DNA from: Micrococcaceae bacterium Sec5.7
Lineage (GTDB): Bacteria; Actinomycetota; Actinomycetes; Actinomycetales; Micrococcaceae
Assembly: GCA_039636785.1 (NCBI GenBank)
Contig: CP144169.1
Coordinates: 2,542,001-2,606,000, forward strand
Direction: 5' to 3'
Length of the DNA stretch: 64,000 nucleotides
Below the pieces are notes generated by a model, which saw only the letters and a program-made list of their open reading frames with translations, had not been told where the DNA came from and did not search any database. The translations under genes were made by a program, and so were the position numbers. Position 1 is the stretch's first letter. Each line of letters opens with the position of its first letter. Below are positions 51,942-60,272 of this stretch, in pieces.

Positions 51942-52832
51942 ATGACTGACACTGTCTGGGCGCCGGACGGCAGCAACCTGGTGGTACACGCGGATAACGC
52001 GGAGTTCCTCCCCACGCTGCCGGACGGCGCCTTCACACTCATCTATGTGGATCCGCCGTTTAATACCGGCCGGGCCCAGCGCCGCCAGGAAACCAAAATG
52101 GTGCGCAACGCCGACGGCGGCGGCGACCGCGTCGGATTCAAGGGCCGTTCCTACGACACCATCAAGGGCGCCCTGCACAGCTACGATGACGCCTTCAGCG
52201 ACTACTGGTCGTTCCTTGAACCCCGTCTCATCGAAGCCTGGCGGCTCCTTGCCGATGACGGGACCCTGTACCTGCACCTGGACTACCGCGAGGTGCACTA
52301 CGCCAAGGTGATGCTGGACGCCATTTTCGGCCGCGAGTGCTTTCTGAACGAGATCATCTGGGCCTACGACTACGGCGCACGGGCCAAGTTCCGCTGGCCC
52401 ACCAAGCACGACAACATCCTCGTGTACGTCAAGAACCCGGCCAGGTATCACTTTGACAGCGCAGAAGTGGACCGGGAGCCGTACATGGCGCCGGGCCTCG
52501 TCACCCCGGCCAAGCGCGAGCTTGGCAAACTGCCCACCGATGTCTGGTGGCACACCATCGTCTCCCCCACGGGCAAGGAAAAGACCGGCTACCCCACGCA
52601 GAAGCCGGAGGGGCTCATCCGCCGTGTCGTGGCCGCCTCCAGCCGCCCCGGCGACTGGTGCCTGGACTTCTTCGCCGGCTCGGGGACCCTTGGGGCCGTA
52701 GCGGCCAATCTGGACCGGAAGTTCGTCTGCGTGGACCAGAACCAGCCGGCCATCGACGTTATGGCCAAGCGCCTCGCGGCCCACGCCACATTTACCGCCT
52801 TCCCGCCCGCCCTGCCTGCTCCGCCAAGCTGA
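51942..52832 (+). CDS. orphan DNA (adenine-type) methyltransferase
   Basis: 296-residue S-adenosylmethionine DNA methyltransferase of the beta arrangement. Catalytic motif IV (IYVDPPFNTG, near residue 34) precedes motif I (LDFFAGSGTLGAVAAN, near residue 238). The DPPF version fits N6-adenine methylation. Middle text (LRLLADDGTLYLHLDYREVHYA, read as DDGTLYLHLDYREVHYAK) resembles type III modification subunits, but the chain is about half their size. No restriction endonuclease gene flanks it. It starts eight bases after the helicase stop, so it is probably in the same transcript. Target sequence is unknown. Confidence 0.88.
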   Translation: MTDTVWAPDGSNLVVHADNAEFLPTLPDGAFTLIYVDPPFNTGRAQRRQETKMVRNADGGGDRVGFKGRSYDTIKGALHSYDDAFSDYWSFLEPRLIEAWRLLADDGTLYLHLDYREVHYAKVMLDAIFGRECFLNEIIWAYDYGARAKFRWPTKHDNILVYVKNPARYHFDSAEVDREPYMAPGLVTPAKRELGKLPTDVWWHTIVSPTGKEKTGYPTQKPEGLIRRVVAASSRPGDWCLDFFAGSGTLGAVAANLDRKFVCVDQNQPAIDVMAKRLAAHATFTAFPPALPAPPS

Positions 52833-52889
52833 TGCGCTATCACTTGGCGTCGCTCTCAGCGCCTCATAGCGACGCTAACTGATAGCGCA
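52833..52889. repeat. long near-perfect palindrome between convergent genes
   Basis: Arms of 22 bases (52833-52854 and 52868-52889, outer part TGCGCTATCA / TGATAGCGCA, inner part GCGTCGCT / AGCGACGC) pair with one mismatch and one G-T pair around a 13-base loop. It begins on the last base of the methyltransferase TGA region and ends before marC. There is no T-run, so it may be a bidirectional stop or a REP-like element. Confidence 0.75.
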
Positions 52890-52902
52890 ACGGGAGGGGC
52901 GG

Positions 52903-53523
52903 TCAGCCCCAGCTCATGATGAAAGCGTGCACAGCATCGGCGATCATCTGAACTGCAATGGCTGAGAGCAGGAGGCCGGCAATCCTGGTCACCAGCTCCA
53001 CGCCGTTTTCGCCAAGTACCCGCTGAACTACTCCGGCGAACCGCATGGCGAGATAGAGCGAAGCGAGTGTGACGGTGATACCCAGGCCAACGGCAAGATA
53101 TTGGGCCGGGACGCTGGACCGCTGGACAAAAACCATCACAGCCACAATGGCTCCGGGGCCGGCCATCAGCGGTGTCCCCAGCGGCACAAATGCCACGTTT
53201 TTGTACTTCGCGGCGTTCTCCTCGCCGCTGGTGGAACCCGTCAGGAGCTGCAGGGCTATCAGCACCAGCAGCAAGCCTCCGGCCCCCTGAAGTGCCGCCA
53301 GCGAGATGTGCATGTAGTTGAGAATCGACTGGCCGAAAATCGCGAAGACAACAATAACGCCGGTGGCCACGAGCAGCGCCTGAAGGGCGGAGCGGTTGCG
53401 GTCCTTTGCCGTCATCTGGGCGGTCAGCGACATAAAAATGGGCACTGTCCCCGGCGGATCCATGATCACAAAGAGAGTCACGATGACCGAGGCAAAAAGC
53501 TGCAGGTCAATCCAGTCCATCAA
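52903..53523 (-). CDS. MarC family integral membrane protein
   Basis: 206-residue protein with about six membrane segments and the MarC marks FVIMDPPGTVPIFMSLTAQM, GQSILNYMHISLAALQGAGG and PLGTPLMAGPGAIVAVMVF (each a separate part). The family was once linked to multiple antibiotic resistance, but its transport role is unproven. The start codon overlaps the end of the PHP gene (ATGATG), so the two are translated together. It ends beside the long palindrome shared with the methyltransferase gene. Confidence 0.9.
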   Translation of the reverse strand: MMDWIDLQLFASVIVTLFVIMDPPGTVPIFMSLTAQMTAKDRNRSALQALLVATGVIVVFAIFGQSILNYMHISLAALQGAGGLLLVLIALQLLTGSTSGEENAAKYKNVAFVPLGTPLMAGPGAIVAVMVFVQRSSVPAQYLAVGLGITVTLASLYLAMRFAGVVQRVLGENGVELVTRIAGLLLSAIAVQMIADAVHAFIMSWG

Positions 53524-54365
53524 CGCACCACTGCAGTTCCTGTGCCAAGCTCCTCGATCCGGGCCAGTACGTCCGGAGGGGTGAGATTCTCGCCGAGCAG
53601 ATTCGGCTTTCCCGTTCCGTGGTAGTCAGAGGAACCGGTCACGAGCAGGCCGTGCCGTGCTGCGAGTCCGCGCAGGAACCCGCGTCCTTCCTCCGGGTTG
53701 TCCCGGTGATTGATCTCCAGGCCAGCCAGGCCGGCGTCGATCATTTCCAGGTACGTATGCTCCGCCACGATCCGTCCGCGGCCGGACGCCACGGGGTGAG
53801 CGAAGACGGGTACGCCGCCAGCGGCGCGGACCAGTTCGACAGCGGATGCCGGATCCGGCGCATAATGCTGCACAAAGTACCGCGAATGCGAGGTGAGAAT
53901 AGACGCGAACGCCTCATTTCTGTCCGCCACCACACCCGCGGCAACCAGGGCGTCAGCAATGTGCGGACGGCCCAGCGTGGCACCCGGCGCCATGTGATGG
54001 ATCACATCGTCCCAGGTCAGGGGGTAGTCTTCGGCCAGCAGGGTGACCATCCGCTCGGCCCGGGTCAGGCGGGCGTCCTTGGCTTTGGTGATCTCCTCCA
54101 GAAGCCCGGCGTGCAGAGGGTCATGCAGGTAACTCAACAGGTGAACGCTGATTCCCTCCACCGTCCGGCAGGAGACCTCCATGCCCGGCACCAGCGCCAC
54201 CCCACATGCCAACGCTGCCCGTGACGCTTCTTCCCACCCGGATGTGGAATCGTGGTCCGTCAGGGCGATGACGTCCAGCCCCGCCTCTGCGGCGGACGCC
54301 ATAACGTCGGCGGGGGCTTCCGTGCCATCGGAAACATTCGAGTGGGCATGCAGATCTATCCTCAC
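53520..54365 (-). CDS. PHP-domain phosphoesterase (YciV/RNase AM-like)
   Basis: 281-residue metal-dependent phosphoesterase. PHP motif I is IDLHAHSNVSDGTEAP at the start, motif II IALTDHDSTSGWEEA, then GMEVSCR, VFAHPVASGRGRIV and a late SSDYHGTGKPN, giving the usual His/Asp metal ligands. Relatives trim short 5' ends of RNA or cleave nucleotide 3',5'-bisphosphates; which applies here is not clear. The GTG at 54365 has TAGGCT exactly six bases upstream, suggesting a leaderless mRNA. It is coupled to marC and divergent from the aminopeptidase gene. Confidence 0.9.
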   Translation of the reverse strand: MRIDLHAHSNVSDGTEAPADVMASAAEAGLDVIALTDHDSTSGWEEASRAALACGVALVPGMEVSCRTVEGISVHLLSYLHDPLHAGLLEEITKAKDARLTRAERMVTLLAEDYPLTWDDVIHHMAPGATLGRPHIADALVAAGVVADRNEAFASILTSHSRYFVQHYAPDPASAVELVRAAGGVPVFAHPVASGRGRIVAEHTYLEMIDAGLAGLEINHRDNPEEGRGFLRGLAARHGLLVTGSSDYHGTGKPNLLGENLTPPDVLARIEELGTGTAVVR

Positions 54366-54371
54366 CTGCCC

Positions 54372-54464
54372 AGCCTAGTAGACAGAGCACTCACGGTGGC
54401 CGATCGACGCCCGGTCCGGACAGCAAAGCTGCGTTGGCCTAAGGCGTGCCGCTGGTGAGACGAT
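54372..54464. promoter_or_regulatory. divergent promoters of the PHP gene and aminopeptidase P gene
   Basis: TAGGCT on the minus strand (54372-54377) lies six bases before the PHP GTG. GACGAT on the plus strand (54459-54464) lies six bases before the aminopeptidase GTG; it keeps the A and final T of TAnnnT but not the first T. Confidence 0.5.
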
Positions 54465-54470
54465 GGGACG

Positions 54471-56063
54471 GTGAACGATGCAGAAAACACCCCAACCGCC
54501 GAAAACACAGCTTCCCAGCCACTCGAAGAGCGCGTCAATAACCGCTCGCAGCGGCCCAGTTCAGCAGCATTCAAAGCCTTTATGGCCAGCAACTGGGCAC
54601 CGTCCGAACAGGATCTGCCTGTCCGCGATGCCGTAGCCGGACATGCCGCAACCCGTCGCCGGGCCATTTCAGAACAGTTCAAGGGTGAACGTCTGGTGGT
54701 ACCTGCAGGTCCGCTTAAGGTCCGCTCCAACGACTGCGACTACCGCTTCCGCCCCTACTCGGGCTTCGCCCACCTCACCGGGCTTGGCCTGGACCATGAG
54801 CCCGATGCCGTCCTCGTTTTCGAGCCGGTCGAGGAAGGCAAGGGCGACGACGGCAGCAATCACCACGCCACGCTCTTCTTCCGCCCGCTTGCAGGCCGGG
54901 ACACCGAACAGTTCTACGCGGACTCGCGATCCGGTGAATTCTGGATCGGAGCCCGCCCCACGCTGGCAGAGTTCGAGGCCCGGCTGGGTCTTGCCACGGC
55001 GCACATTGCCGAACTCGAGATGGGCATCACCAAAAATGTGGGTGCACCGGAGATCGGCGGGATTTCCATCCGCCTGGTCCGCAAGGTCGACGAAAACATC
55101 GATGCCCTCGTGGACACGGCCCGCTACAACACGGCCAAGGATCCGGAAACCCTGGACATGGGCGTCCTGGACGCCCTTGACGAGAAACTGTCCGAGGCTC
55201 TCTCGGAACTGCGCCTGCTCAAGGACGAGTGGGAAATCGAGCAGATGAAGATCGCCGTGGCATCCACGGTGGAAGGCTTCGCCGAAGTAGTGAAGTCACT
55301 GCCCCGTGCCCTGACACACCAGCGTGGCGAGCGCGTTGTGGAAGGTGCATTCTTTGCCCGCGCCCGCGAAGAAGGCAATGAGCTGGGTTACGACACCATT
55401 GCGGCCTCGGGCAACAATGCCACCGTGCTGCATTGGACCCGGAACAACGGCAAGGTCAATGCCGGAGAGCTTCTGCTGCTGGACGCCGGTGTCGAGGCTG
55501 ATTCGCTGTACACAGCTGACATCACCCGCACCCTCCCGTCCAACGGTGCGTTCTCCGAAATCCAGCGCAAGGTCTATGACGCCGTCCTGGACGCCGCAGA
55601 TGCCGGCTTTGCTGCGGCGCAGCCCGGCACCAAGTTCCGGGACATCCACACGGCAGCCACCACGGTATTAGCAGAACGGCTGGCCGAGTGGGGCCTGTTG
55701 CCGGTCACCGTCGCGGAGGCCATCAGCACCGAAGGCCAGCAGCACCGCCGCTGGATGCCGCACGGCACCAGCCATCACCTGGGCCTTGACGTCCACGACT
55801 GCGCCCAGGCCAAGCGTGAACTGTACCTCGACGGCGTACTCACCGAGGGAATGGTATTCACCATCGAGCCCGGCCTGTATTTCAAGAACGAGGACCTCGG
55901 CATCCCTGAGGAATACCGTGGCATCGGCGTCCGCATTGAGGACGACATCCTGATGACCGCAGACGGTCCGGTCAACCTGAGCGCCGCGCTCCCCCGCAAG
56001 GCGGACGACGTCGAATCATGGATGGCGGGGATTTATCAGGAGGCCAACGGCGAGGCTTCCTAG
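54471..56063 (+). CDS. aminopeptidase P family (Xaa-Pro) metallopeptidase
   Basis: 530-residue pita-bread peptidase that removes the residue before proline. The dinuclear metal ligands are seen in LLLDAGVEADSLYTADITRT (two Asp, near residue 345), HGTSHHLGLDVHDC (His), VFTIEPGLYF (Glu) and GVRIEDDILM (Glu). The N-terminal creatinase-like domain covers ~60-240. The GTG start has no ribosome site; GACGAT six bases upstream fits leaderless transcription. It ends before a strong terminator shared with the stress-protein gene. Confidence 0.93.
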   Translation: MNDAENTPTAENTASQPLEERVNNRSQRPSSAAFKAFMASNWAPSEQDLPVRDAVAGHAATRRRAISEQFKGERLVVPAGPLKVRSNDCDYRFRPYSGFAHLTGLGLDHEPDAVLVFEPVEEGKGDDGSNHHATLFFRPLAGRDTEQFYADSRSGEFWIGARPTLAEFEARLGLATAHIAELEMGITKNVGAPEIGGISIRLVRKVDENIDALVDTARYNTAKDPETLDMGVLDALDEKLSEALSELRLLKDEWEIEQMKIAVASTVEGFAEVVKSLPRALTHQRGERVVEGAFFARAREEGNELGYDTIAASGNNATVLHWTRNNGKVNAGELLLLDAGVEADSLYTADITRTLPSNGAFSEIQRKVYDAVLDAADAGFAAAQPGTKFRDIHTAATTVLAERLAEWGLLPVTVAEAISTEGQQHRRWMPHGTSHHLGLDVHDCAQAKRELYLDGVLTEGMVFTIEPGLYFKNEDLGIPEEYRGIGVRIEDDILMTADGPVNLSAALPRKADDVESWMAGIYQEANGEAS

Positions 56064-56118
56064 GGCAACGGACCCCCGGGCTGCACGCCGGTTCTGCAAG
56101 CCGGGGGCAAGACCAATA

Positions 56119-56154
56119 AAGCGAGGGTCACCGGTTTTCCGGCGGCCCTCGCTT
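56119..56154. terminator. bidirectional terminator between convergent genes
   Basis: AAGCGAGGG ... CCCTCGCTT with an inner CCGG-TTTT-CCGG hairpin. It lies after the aminopeptidase stop and just past the stop of the leftward stress-protein gene. Confidence 0.8.
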
Positions 56155-56172
56155 CATGTTGCGGCGCAGGTG

Positions 56173-57021
56173 CTACTTCTGGTTCTCGTCGTTGCTCTGC
56201 GGTGAATTTCCCTCGGGTGTCTTGGGCTCGTCCGAGACGCGGACGCCGTACTGCGGGCGGCCGTCCGGCAGGTCCGGGTAGCGGACGGCCGCAACGGGGG
56301 CCTGGGCCGGAGCGGGTTCCTGTTCAGCACCAGGCGTGGCCGGCTGCTGCGGCCCCTGCACCGGCGTCTCCGTCGGTTTCTGGCCGTAGGGATCGTTCCA
56401 GCCGACCGGCCTCTGCGGCGCTTGGCCCTGTTCCTGGCCTGGCCGCTGATAGGGCTGGTTCTGATGGTCGCGCTGGGTGTGGGCAGCCGGCAGCGTTCCG
56501 GAGGAGGCATCCGACGGCGTCATGGGCAGTTGCTGGAGCAGGCGCCGCGCCTCATGGGCGGCCTCGAGTGACACCACGACGTCGTAATTAGTGGCCACCA
56601 CCTGGTTCGTGGAGGTGAAGTCCCGTTTTCCGCGCTGCATGGCGTACGTGACGATGCCGAACAGCATGAAGAAAGCCGCGCCCATCAGTACGGATGTCAG
56701 GATGGAGAAGTACCCTCCGGTCGGGGAGAAAAAGGACAGCATTACACCAACAAACAGGCCAAACCACATGCCGCTCAGCGCCCCGGACAATGCCACCCGC
56801 GGATAGCTGAGCCGGCCCGTAACGCGCTCCACCATCTTCAGGTCATTGCCCACGATGGACACCATCTGCACGGGGAACTGCTGGTCCGCGAGGTAATCCA
56901 CTGCCTTTTGCGCGTCCAGGTAAGAGGTATAGGAACCGACAGTGTCTCCGGACGGGACAGTGCGGGATTCGTCCTGGCCATCGCGGGCACCGGCCTTGGG
57001 AGCACCAAAAATGTTTGACAT
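56173..57021 (-). CDS. general stress protein (YflT/17M-like) with membrane segments
   Basis: 282-residue protein. An N-terminal general-stress domain (VGSYTSYLDAQKAVDYLADQ, FPVQMVSIVGNDLKMVERVT) leads into two membrane helices (VALSGALSGMWFGLFVGVML and ILTSVLMGAAFFMLFGIVTY). A third beta-rich part (VVATNYDVVVSLEAAHEARR) and a Pro/Gln-rich disordered tail finish it. The ATG at 57021 (MSNIFGAPKAG) is chosen; the frame is open to 57060. AAGAAT lies six bases before it. It diverges from the MgtE-N/CBS gene. The exact role is unknown. Confidence 0.85.
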   Translation of the reverse strand: MSNIFGAPKAGARDGQDESRTVPSGDTVGSYTSYLDAQKAVDYLADQQFPVQMVSIVGNDLKMVERVTGRLSYPRVALSGALSGMWFGLFVGVMLSFFSPTGGYFSILTSVLMGAAFFMLFGIVTYAMQRGKRDFTSTNQVVATNYDVVVSLEAAHEARRLLQQLPMTPSDASSGTLPAAHTQRDHQNQPYQRPGQEQGQAPQRPVGWNDPYGQKPTETPVQGPQQPATPGAEQEPAPAQAPVAAVRYPDLPDGRPQYGVRVSDEPKTPEGNSPQSNDENQK

Positions 57022-57086
57022 GTACCCATTCTTGCCCATAAGCATGTGTGCCGCCTGCAAATTCAGCTAAAAGAGAGCAGACTCGG

Positions 57087-57092
57087 TAGCCT
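57087..57092 (+). promoter_or_regulatory. leaderless -10 element of the MgtE-N/CBS gene
   Basis: TAGCCT ends six bases before the GTG at 57099. No ribosome site of normal spacing is present. Confidence 0.55.
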
Positions 57093-57098
57093 GTAGAG

Positions 57099-58382
57099 GT
57101 GAGCACAAATCTTTCGCGCGTGTTTGTTGCGCGCCTTTTGGGACTGGACGTCTTCGACCCCCTGGGCGACCGTCTGGGCCGGTTGCGCGATGTCGTAGTG
57201 CTTTCACGCGGAAACCGCGGTGCCCCCCATGTGGTGGGCATCGTCGTCGAAGTTCCCGGCAAAAAGCGCGTCTTTGTGCCGATGACACGGATCACGTCCA
57301 TCGACCAGACCCAGGTGATCTGCACCGGACTGGTGAATCTGCGCCGCTTCGAACAGCGGGGCGCCGAGACTCTGGTGGTGGCCGAGATGTTCGACCGTCG
57401 TGTCACACTCACAGATGGCAGCGGCGACGCCACCATCGAGGACATCGCCATGGACCAGCACCGCTCCCGCGACTGGTTCGTCAGTAAACTTTTTGTCCGC
57501 CGCGGACACTCACTATCGCCGCTGAGCAGGCTCCGCCGCAACGAGACCATGATCATCGACTGGGCTGACGCCCATCAGGGCGCCCGGACCGAACGGCAGG
57601 CCGCTACCCAGTTCGTGGCCAATCACGAGGACCTCAAGCCCGCTGACTTCGCCGAAGCCCTGCAGGAGATGAGTGACAAACGCCGCTTCGAGGTGGCCAG
57701 CGAGCTTCAGGACGAACGGCTGGCCGACGTCCTGCAGGAACTGCCGGAAGACGACCAGGTGGAAATTCTCTCCGCCCTCGATGTCCAGCGCGCGGCGGAC
57801 GTCCTCGAGGAAATGGATCCGGACGACGCCGCCGACCTTCTGGGAGAGCTGCCCACCGCCCAGGCCGAGGAACTCCTGCAGCTTATGGAGCCCGAAGGCG
57901 CCGATGACGTCAGACGGCTGCTCGAGTACGACGAAGACACTGCCGGCGGTCTCATGACGCCTGTACCGGTCATCCTCCCCCCTGAAGCAACCGTGGCAGA
58001 GGCACTCGCACACGTCCGCCGCGAAGAGCTTTCGCCCGCGCTGGCCTCGTCCATTTTTATTACGCGTCCCCCGCTGGAAACACCCACCGGACGTTTCCTG
58101 GGGGTGGTGCACATCCAGCAGCTGCTGCGCTTTCCGCCCTTTGAACCGCTGGGAAACCTGGTGGACAAGAACCTTGAACCGCTCTCGGACCAGGCCCATA
58201 TCAGCGAGGTCGCCCGCACCCTGGCAACGTACAACCTGAATTCCCTCCCGGTGGTCAACGACGCCGGACGGCTTGTGGGGGCGGTGACTGTTGATGACGT
58301 ATTGGATCATCTGTTGCCGGATGACTGGCGGGCCCATGATGGAGACGCCCCGATAAGAAGACTGGGAGGCCGCATTGGCTGA
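57099..58382 (+). CDS. PRC-barrel, MgtE N-domain and CBS-pair protein without the transporter part
   Basis: 427-residue soluble protein. An N-terminal PRC-barrel-like piece (RVFVARLLGLDVFDPLGDR, VVGIVVEVPGKKRVFVP) is followed by the MgtE intracellular N-domain. That domain has repeats such as LADVLQELPEDDQVEILSAL, read as LADVLQELPEDDQ, then RAADVLEEMDPDDAADLLGE. A CBS pair closes the chain (TAGGLMTPVPVILPPEATV; LATYNLNSLPVVNDAGRLVG). The five-helix Mg2+ channel of MgtE is absent, so it may be a Mg2+ or nucleotide sensor. The next gene, a DUF1003 membrane protein, overlaps its end and could be its partner. Confidence 0.88.
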   Translation: MSTNLSRVFVARLLGLDVFDPLGDRLGRLRDVVVLSRGNRGAPHVVGIVVEVPGKKRVFVPMTRITSIDQTQVICTGLVNLRRFEQRGAETLVVAEMFDRRVTLTDGSGDATIEDIAMDQHRSRDWFVSKLFVRRGHSLSPLSRLRRNETMIIDWADAHQGARTERQAATQFVANHEDLKPADFAEALQEMSDKRRFEVASELQDERLADVLQELPEDDQVEILSALDVQRAADVLEEMDPDDAADLLGELPTAQAEELLQLMEPEGADDVRRLLEYDEDTAGGLMTPVPVILPPEATVAEALAHVRREELSPALASSIFITRPPLETPTGRFLGVVHIQQLLRFPPFEPLGNLVDKNLEPLSDQAHISEVARTLATYNLNSLPVVNDAGRLVGAVTVDDVLDHLLPDDWRAHDGDAPIRRLGGRIG

Positions 58383-59109
58383 GAACAACGCAGCGAAGAG
58401 TTCCAGCCAGCGGCCCTTCGGCAAGCCCGCGGGCAAGTCAGCGGACAAAGGCAGCCTCGATACCCCTTTGAGCGGGCGCCAACGGATCCTGCCCAAGTTC
58501 TCGCCGGACCCGGATGCCTTCGGCCACGCCACGGAAGGCTTCGCCCGGTTCATGGGCACGCCGCAGTTCCTCGTCTACATGACGGTGTTCTGTGTTTTCT
58601 GGCTGGTCTGGAACACCTTCGCACCGGAAGCGTGGCAGTTCGACTCGAAGGCGCTGGGCTACACCCTGCTGACGCTGATGCTCTCACTCCAGGCTTCCTA
58701 TGCGGCTCCGCTGCTGCTGCTTGCCCAGAACCGTCAGGACGACCGCGACCGGGTGTCCCTCCAGCAGGACCGCCAGCGCGCGGAACGCAATCTTTCCGAT
58801 ACCGAGTACTTGACCAGAGAGCTTGCATCCCTCCGCATCGCCCTGCGTGAAGTGGCCACCCGGGACTATGTCCGGGCTGAACTCCGTACCTTGCTGGAGG
58901 ACATGCTGGAGGCCCAGGAAGAACTCCGTACCCACGATCCCTCAGCGCCCGGAAGCCATGAATCCCCGCGCGAAAAGGTCAAGGAGAAGCTGAAGGAGAA
59001 ACGGGACAAACAGCGCAATCCCCGCACCCAGCAGATCCCCAAGGTCCGGCCCGCGCGCACGGCCCCGGAGCCGGGACTTCCGCAAAACCCTGCAACCCCC
59101 GAAAGCTGA
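58375..59109 (+). CDS. DUF1003 membrane protein
   Basis: 244-residue protein with two membrane helices (FLVYMTVFCVFWLVWNTF and LGYTLLTLMLSLQASYAAPL) joined by AFAPEAWQFDS-like text, the DUF1003 pattern, with LLLLAQNRQDDRDRV right after. The C-terminal half is a charged coiled coil (ERNLSDTEYLTRELASLRIA) and a Lys/Arg-rich tail (KVKEKLKEKRDKQR). It starts on TTG at 58375, inside the previous gene, with GGGAGG seven bases upstream. It is co-translated with the MgtE-N/CBS protein, suggesting a membrane-anchored sensor pair; function unproven. Confidence 0.87.
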   Translation: MAENNAAKSSSQRPFGKPAGKSADKGSLDTPLSGRQRILPKFSPDPDAFGHATEGFARFMGTPQFLVYMTVFCVFWLVWNTFAPEAWQFDSKALGYTLLTLMLSLQASYAAPLLLLAQNRQDDRDRVSLQQDRQRAERNLSDTEYLTRELASLRIALREVATRDYVRAELRTLLEDMLEAQEELRTHDPSAPGSHESPREKVKEKLKEKRDKQRNPRTQQIPKVRPARTAPEPGLPQNPATPES

Positions 59110-59120
59110 GCCCCGCCTGC

Positions 59121-60248
59121 ATGAGTGTCTCCCTGGCCCAGGCAGTTAACGCTGCACTGGCCACCGTCATCGATCCTGAACTGCGCCGTCCCATCACCGA
59201 GCTCGGCATGGTGGATTCGGTGGAGATTTCCGACGACGGCCGGGTGCGGCTTGCCGTGCTGTTGACCATCGCCGGCTGCCCCCTGCGCGAAACCATCACG
59301 GCCGATTCGGAAGCCGCGCTGACCGCGGTTCCCGGCGTCACCGCCGTCGAGGTTGAGCTGAAGGTCATGAACCAGGCGCAGCGGGATGCGCTCAAAGAAC
59401 AGCTGCGCGGTGCGGGCGGGCAACGCGGCATCCCCTTCAACAAGCCCGGTTCGCTGACCAAGGTGTTCGCGGTGGCCAGCGGCAAAGGCGGCGTGGGCAA
59501 GTCTTCGGTCACCGTCAATCTGGCGTGCTCTCTGGCCGCCCAGGGCTTGAGGGTTGGCATCGTCGACGCCGACGTCTACGGTTTTTCGGTCCCCTCGCTG
59601 ATGGGCATAACCCAGGCTCCCACCCGGGTGGACGACATGATCCTGCCGCCGGTTGCATACGGGGTCAAGGTCATCTCCATCGGTATGTTTGTGACCGGCA
59701 ATCAGCCGGTGGCCTGGCGCGGGCCCATGCTTCACCGCGCGCTCGAACAGTTCCTCACGGACGTCTACTTTGGCGACCTCGATGCACTGTTCCTGGATCT
59801 CCCGCCGGGCACCGGCGACATCGCAATCTCGGTGGCGCAGCTGCTGCCCAAGGCCGAGATCCTGGTGGTCACCACCCCCCAGGCCGCAGCCGCCGACGTC
59901 GCTGAACGCGCCGGCGCCATTGCCACCCAGACGGGCCAGACGGTAGCCGGCGTCATCGAGAACATGTCATACCTTGAAATGCCCGACGGCGGCCGGATGG
60001 AACTATTCGGAAGCGGCGGCGGAGCGGTGCTCGCCGAACGCCTCTCAGCGACTGTGGGTACTGACGTCCCGTTGCTGGGGCAGATACCACTGGATATTCT
60101 GCTGCGCGAGGGCGGCGACACGGGCGAGCCGATCGTGCTGGGTCGTCCGGAAACGCCGGCAGCCAAAGCACTCACCGAGATCGCCGGCAGACTATCGGCG
60201 AAACCGCGCGGGCTCACCGGGTTGAACCTGGGGCTGCAGCCGCGCTGA
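59121..60248 (+). CDS. mrp: Mrp/NBP35-type Fe-S carrier ATPase
   Basis: 375-residue ATPase of the Mrp/ApbC group that holds and hands over Fe-S clusters. An N-terminal MIP18/DUF59 domain (~1-95, VIDPELRRPITELGMV) precedes the P-loop VASGKGGVGKSSVTVNLA near residue 120. Later marks are GIVDADVYGFSVPSLMG, LFLDLPPGTGDIAISVAQLL and GVIENMSYLEMPDG. The usual CxxC of some relatives is not present after ENMSY. It follows the DUF1003 gene by 11 bases. As recalled, mrp next to MgtE-like and membrane genes matches Rv1229c-Rv1232c. Confidence 0.92.
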   Translation: MSVSLAQAVNAALATVIDPELRRPITELGMVDSVEISDDGRVRLAVLLTIAGCPLRETITADSEAALTAVPGVTAVEVELKVMNQAQRDALKEQLRGAGGQRGIPFNKPGSLTKVFAVASGKGGVGKSSVTVNLACSLAAQGLRVGIVDADVYGFSVPSLMGITQAPTRVDDMILPPVAYGVKVISIGMFVTGNQPVAWRGPMLHRALEQFLTDVYFGDLDALFLDLPPGTGDIAISVAQLLPKAEILVVTTPQAAAADVAERAGAIATQTGQTVAGVIENMSYLEMPDGGRMELFGSGGGAVLAERLSATVGTDVPLLGQIPLDILLREGGDTGEPIVLGRPETPAAKALTEIAGRLSAKPRGLTGLNLGLQPR

Positions 60249-60272
60249 CCGGTGATTGAGCCGGTCCAGATC

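Noticed and set aside
57513..58559. 348-codon frame antisense to the MgtE-N/CBS gene
   Set aside because: It is the mirror of the repetitive acidic MgtE N-domain and shows no family signal.
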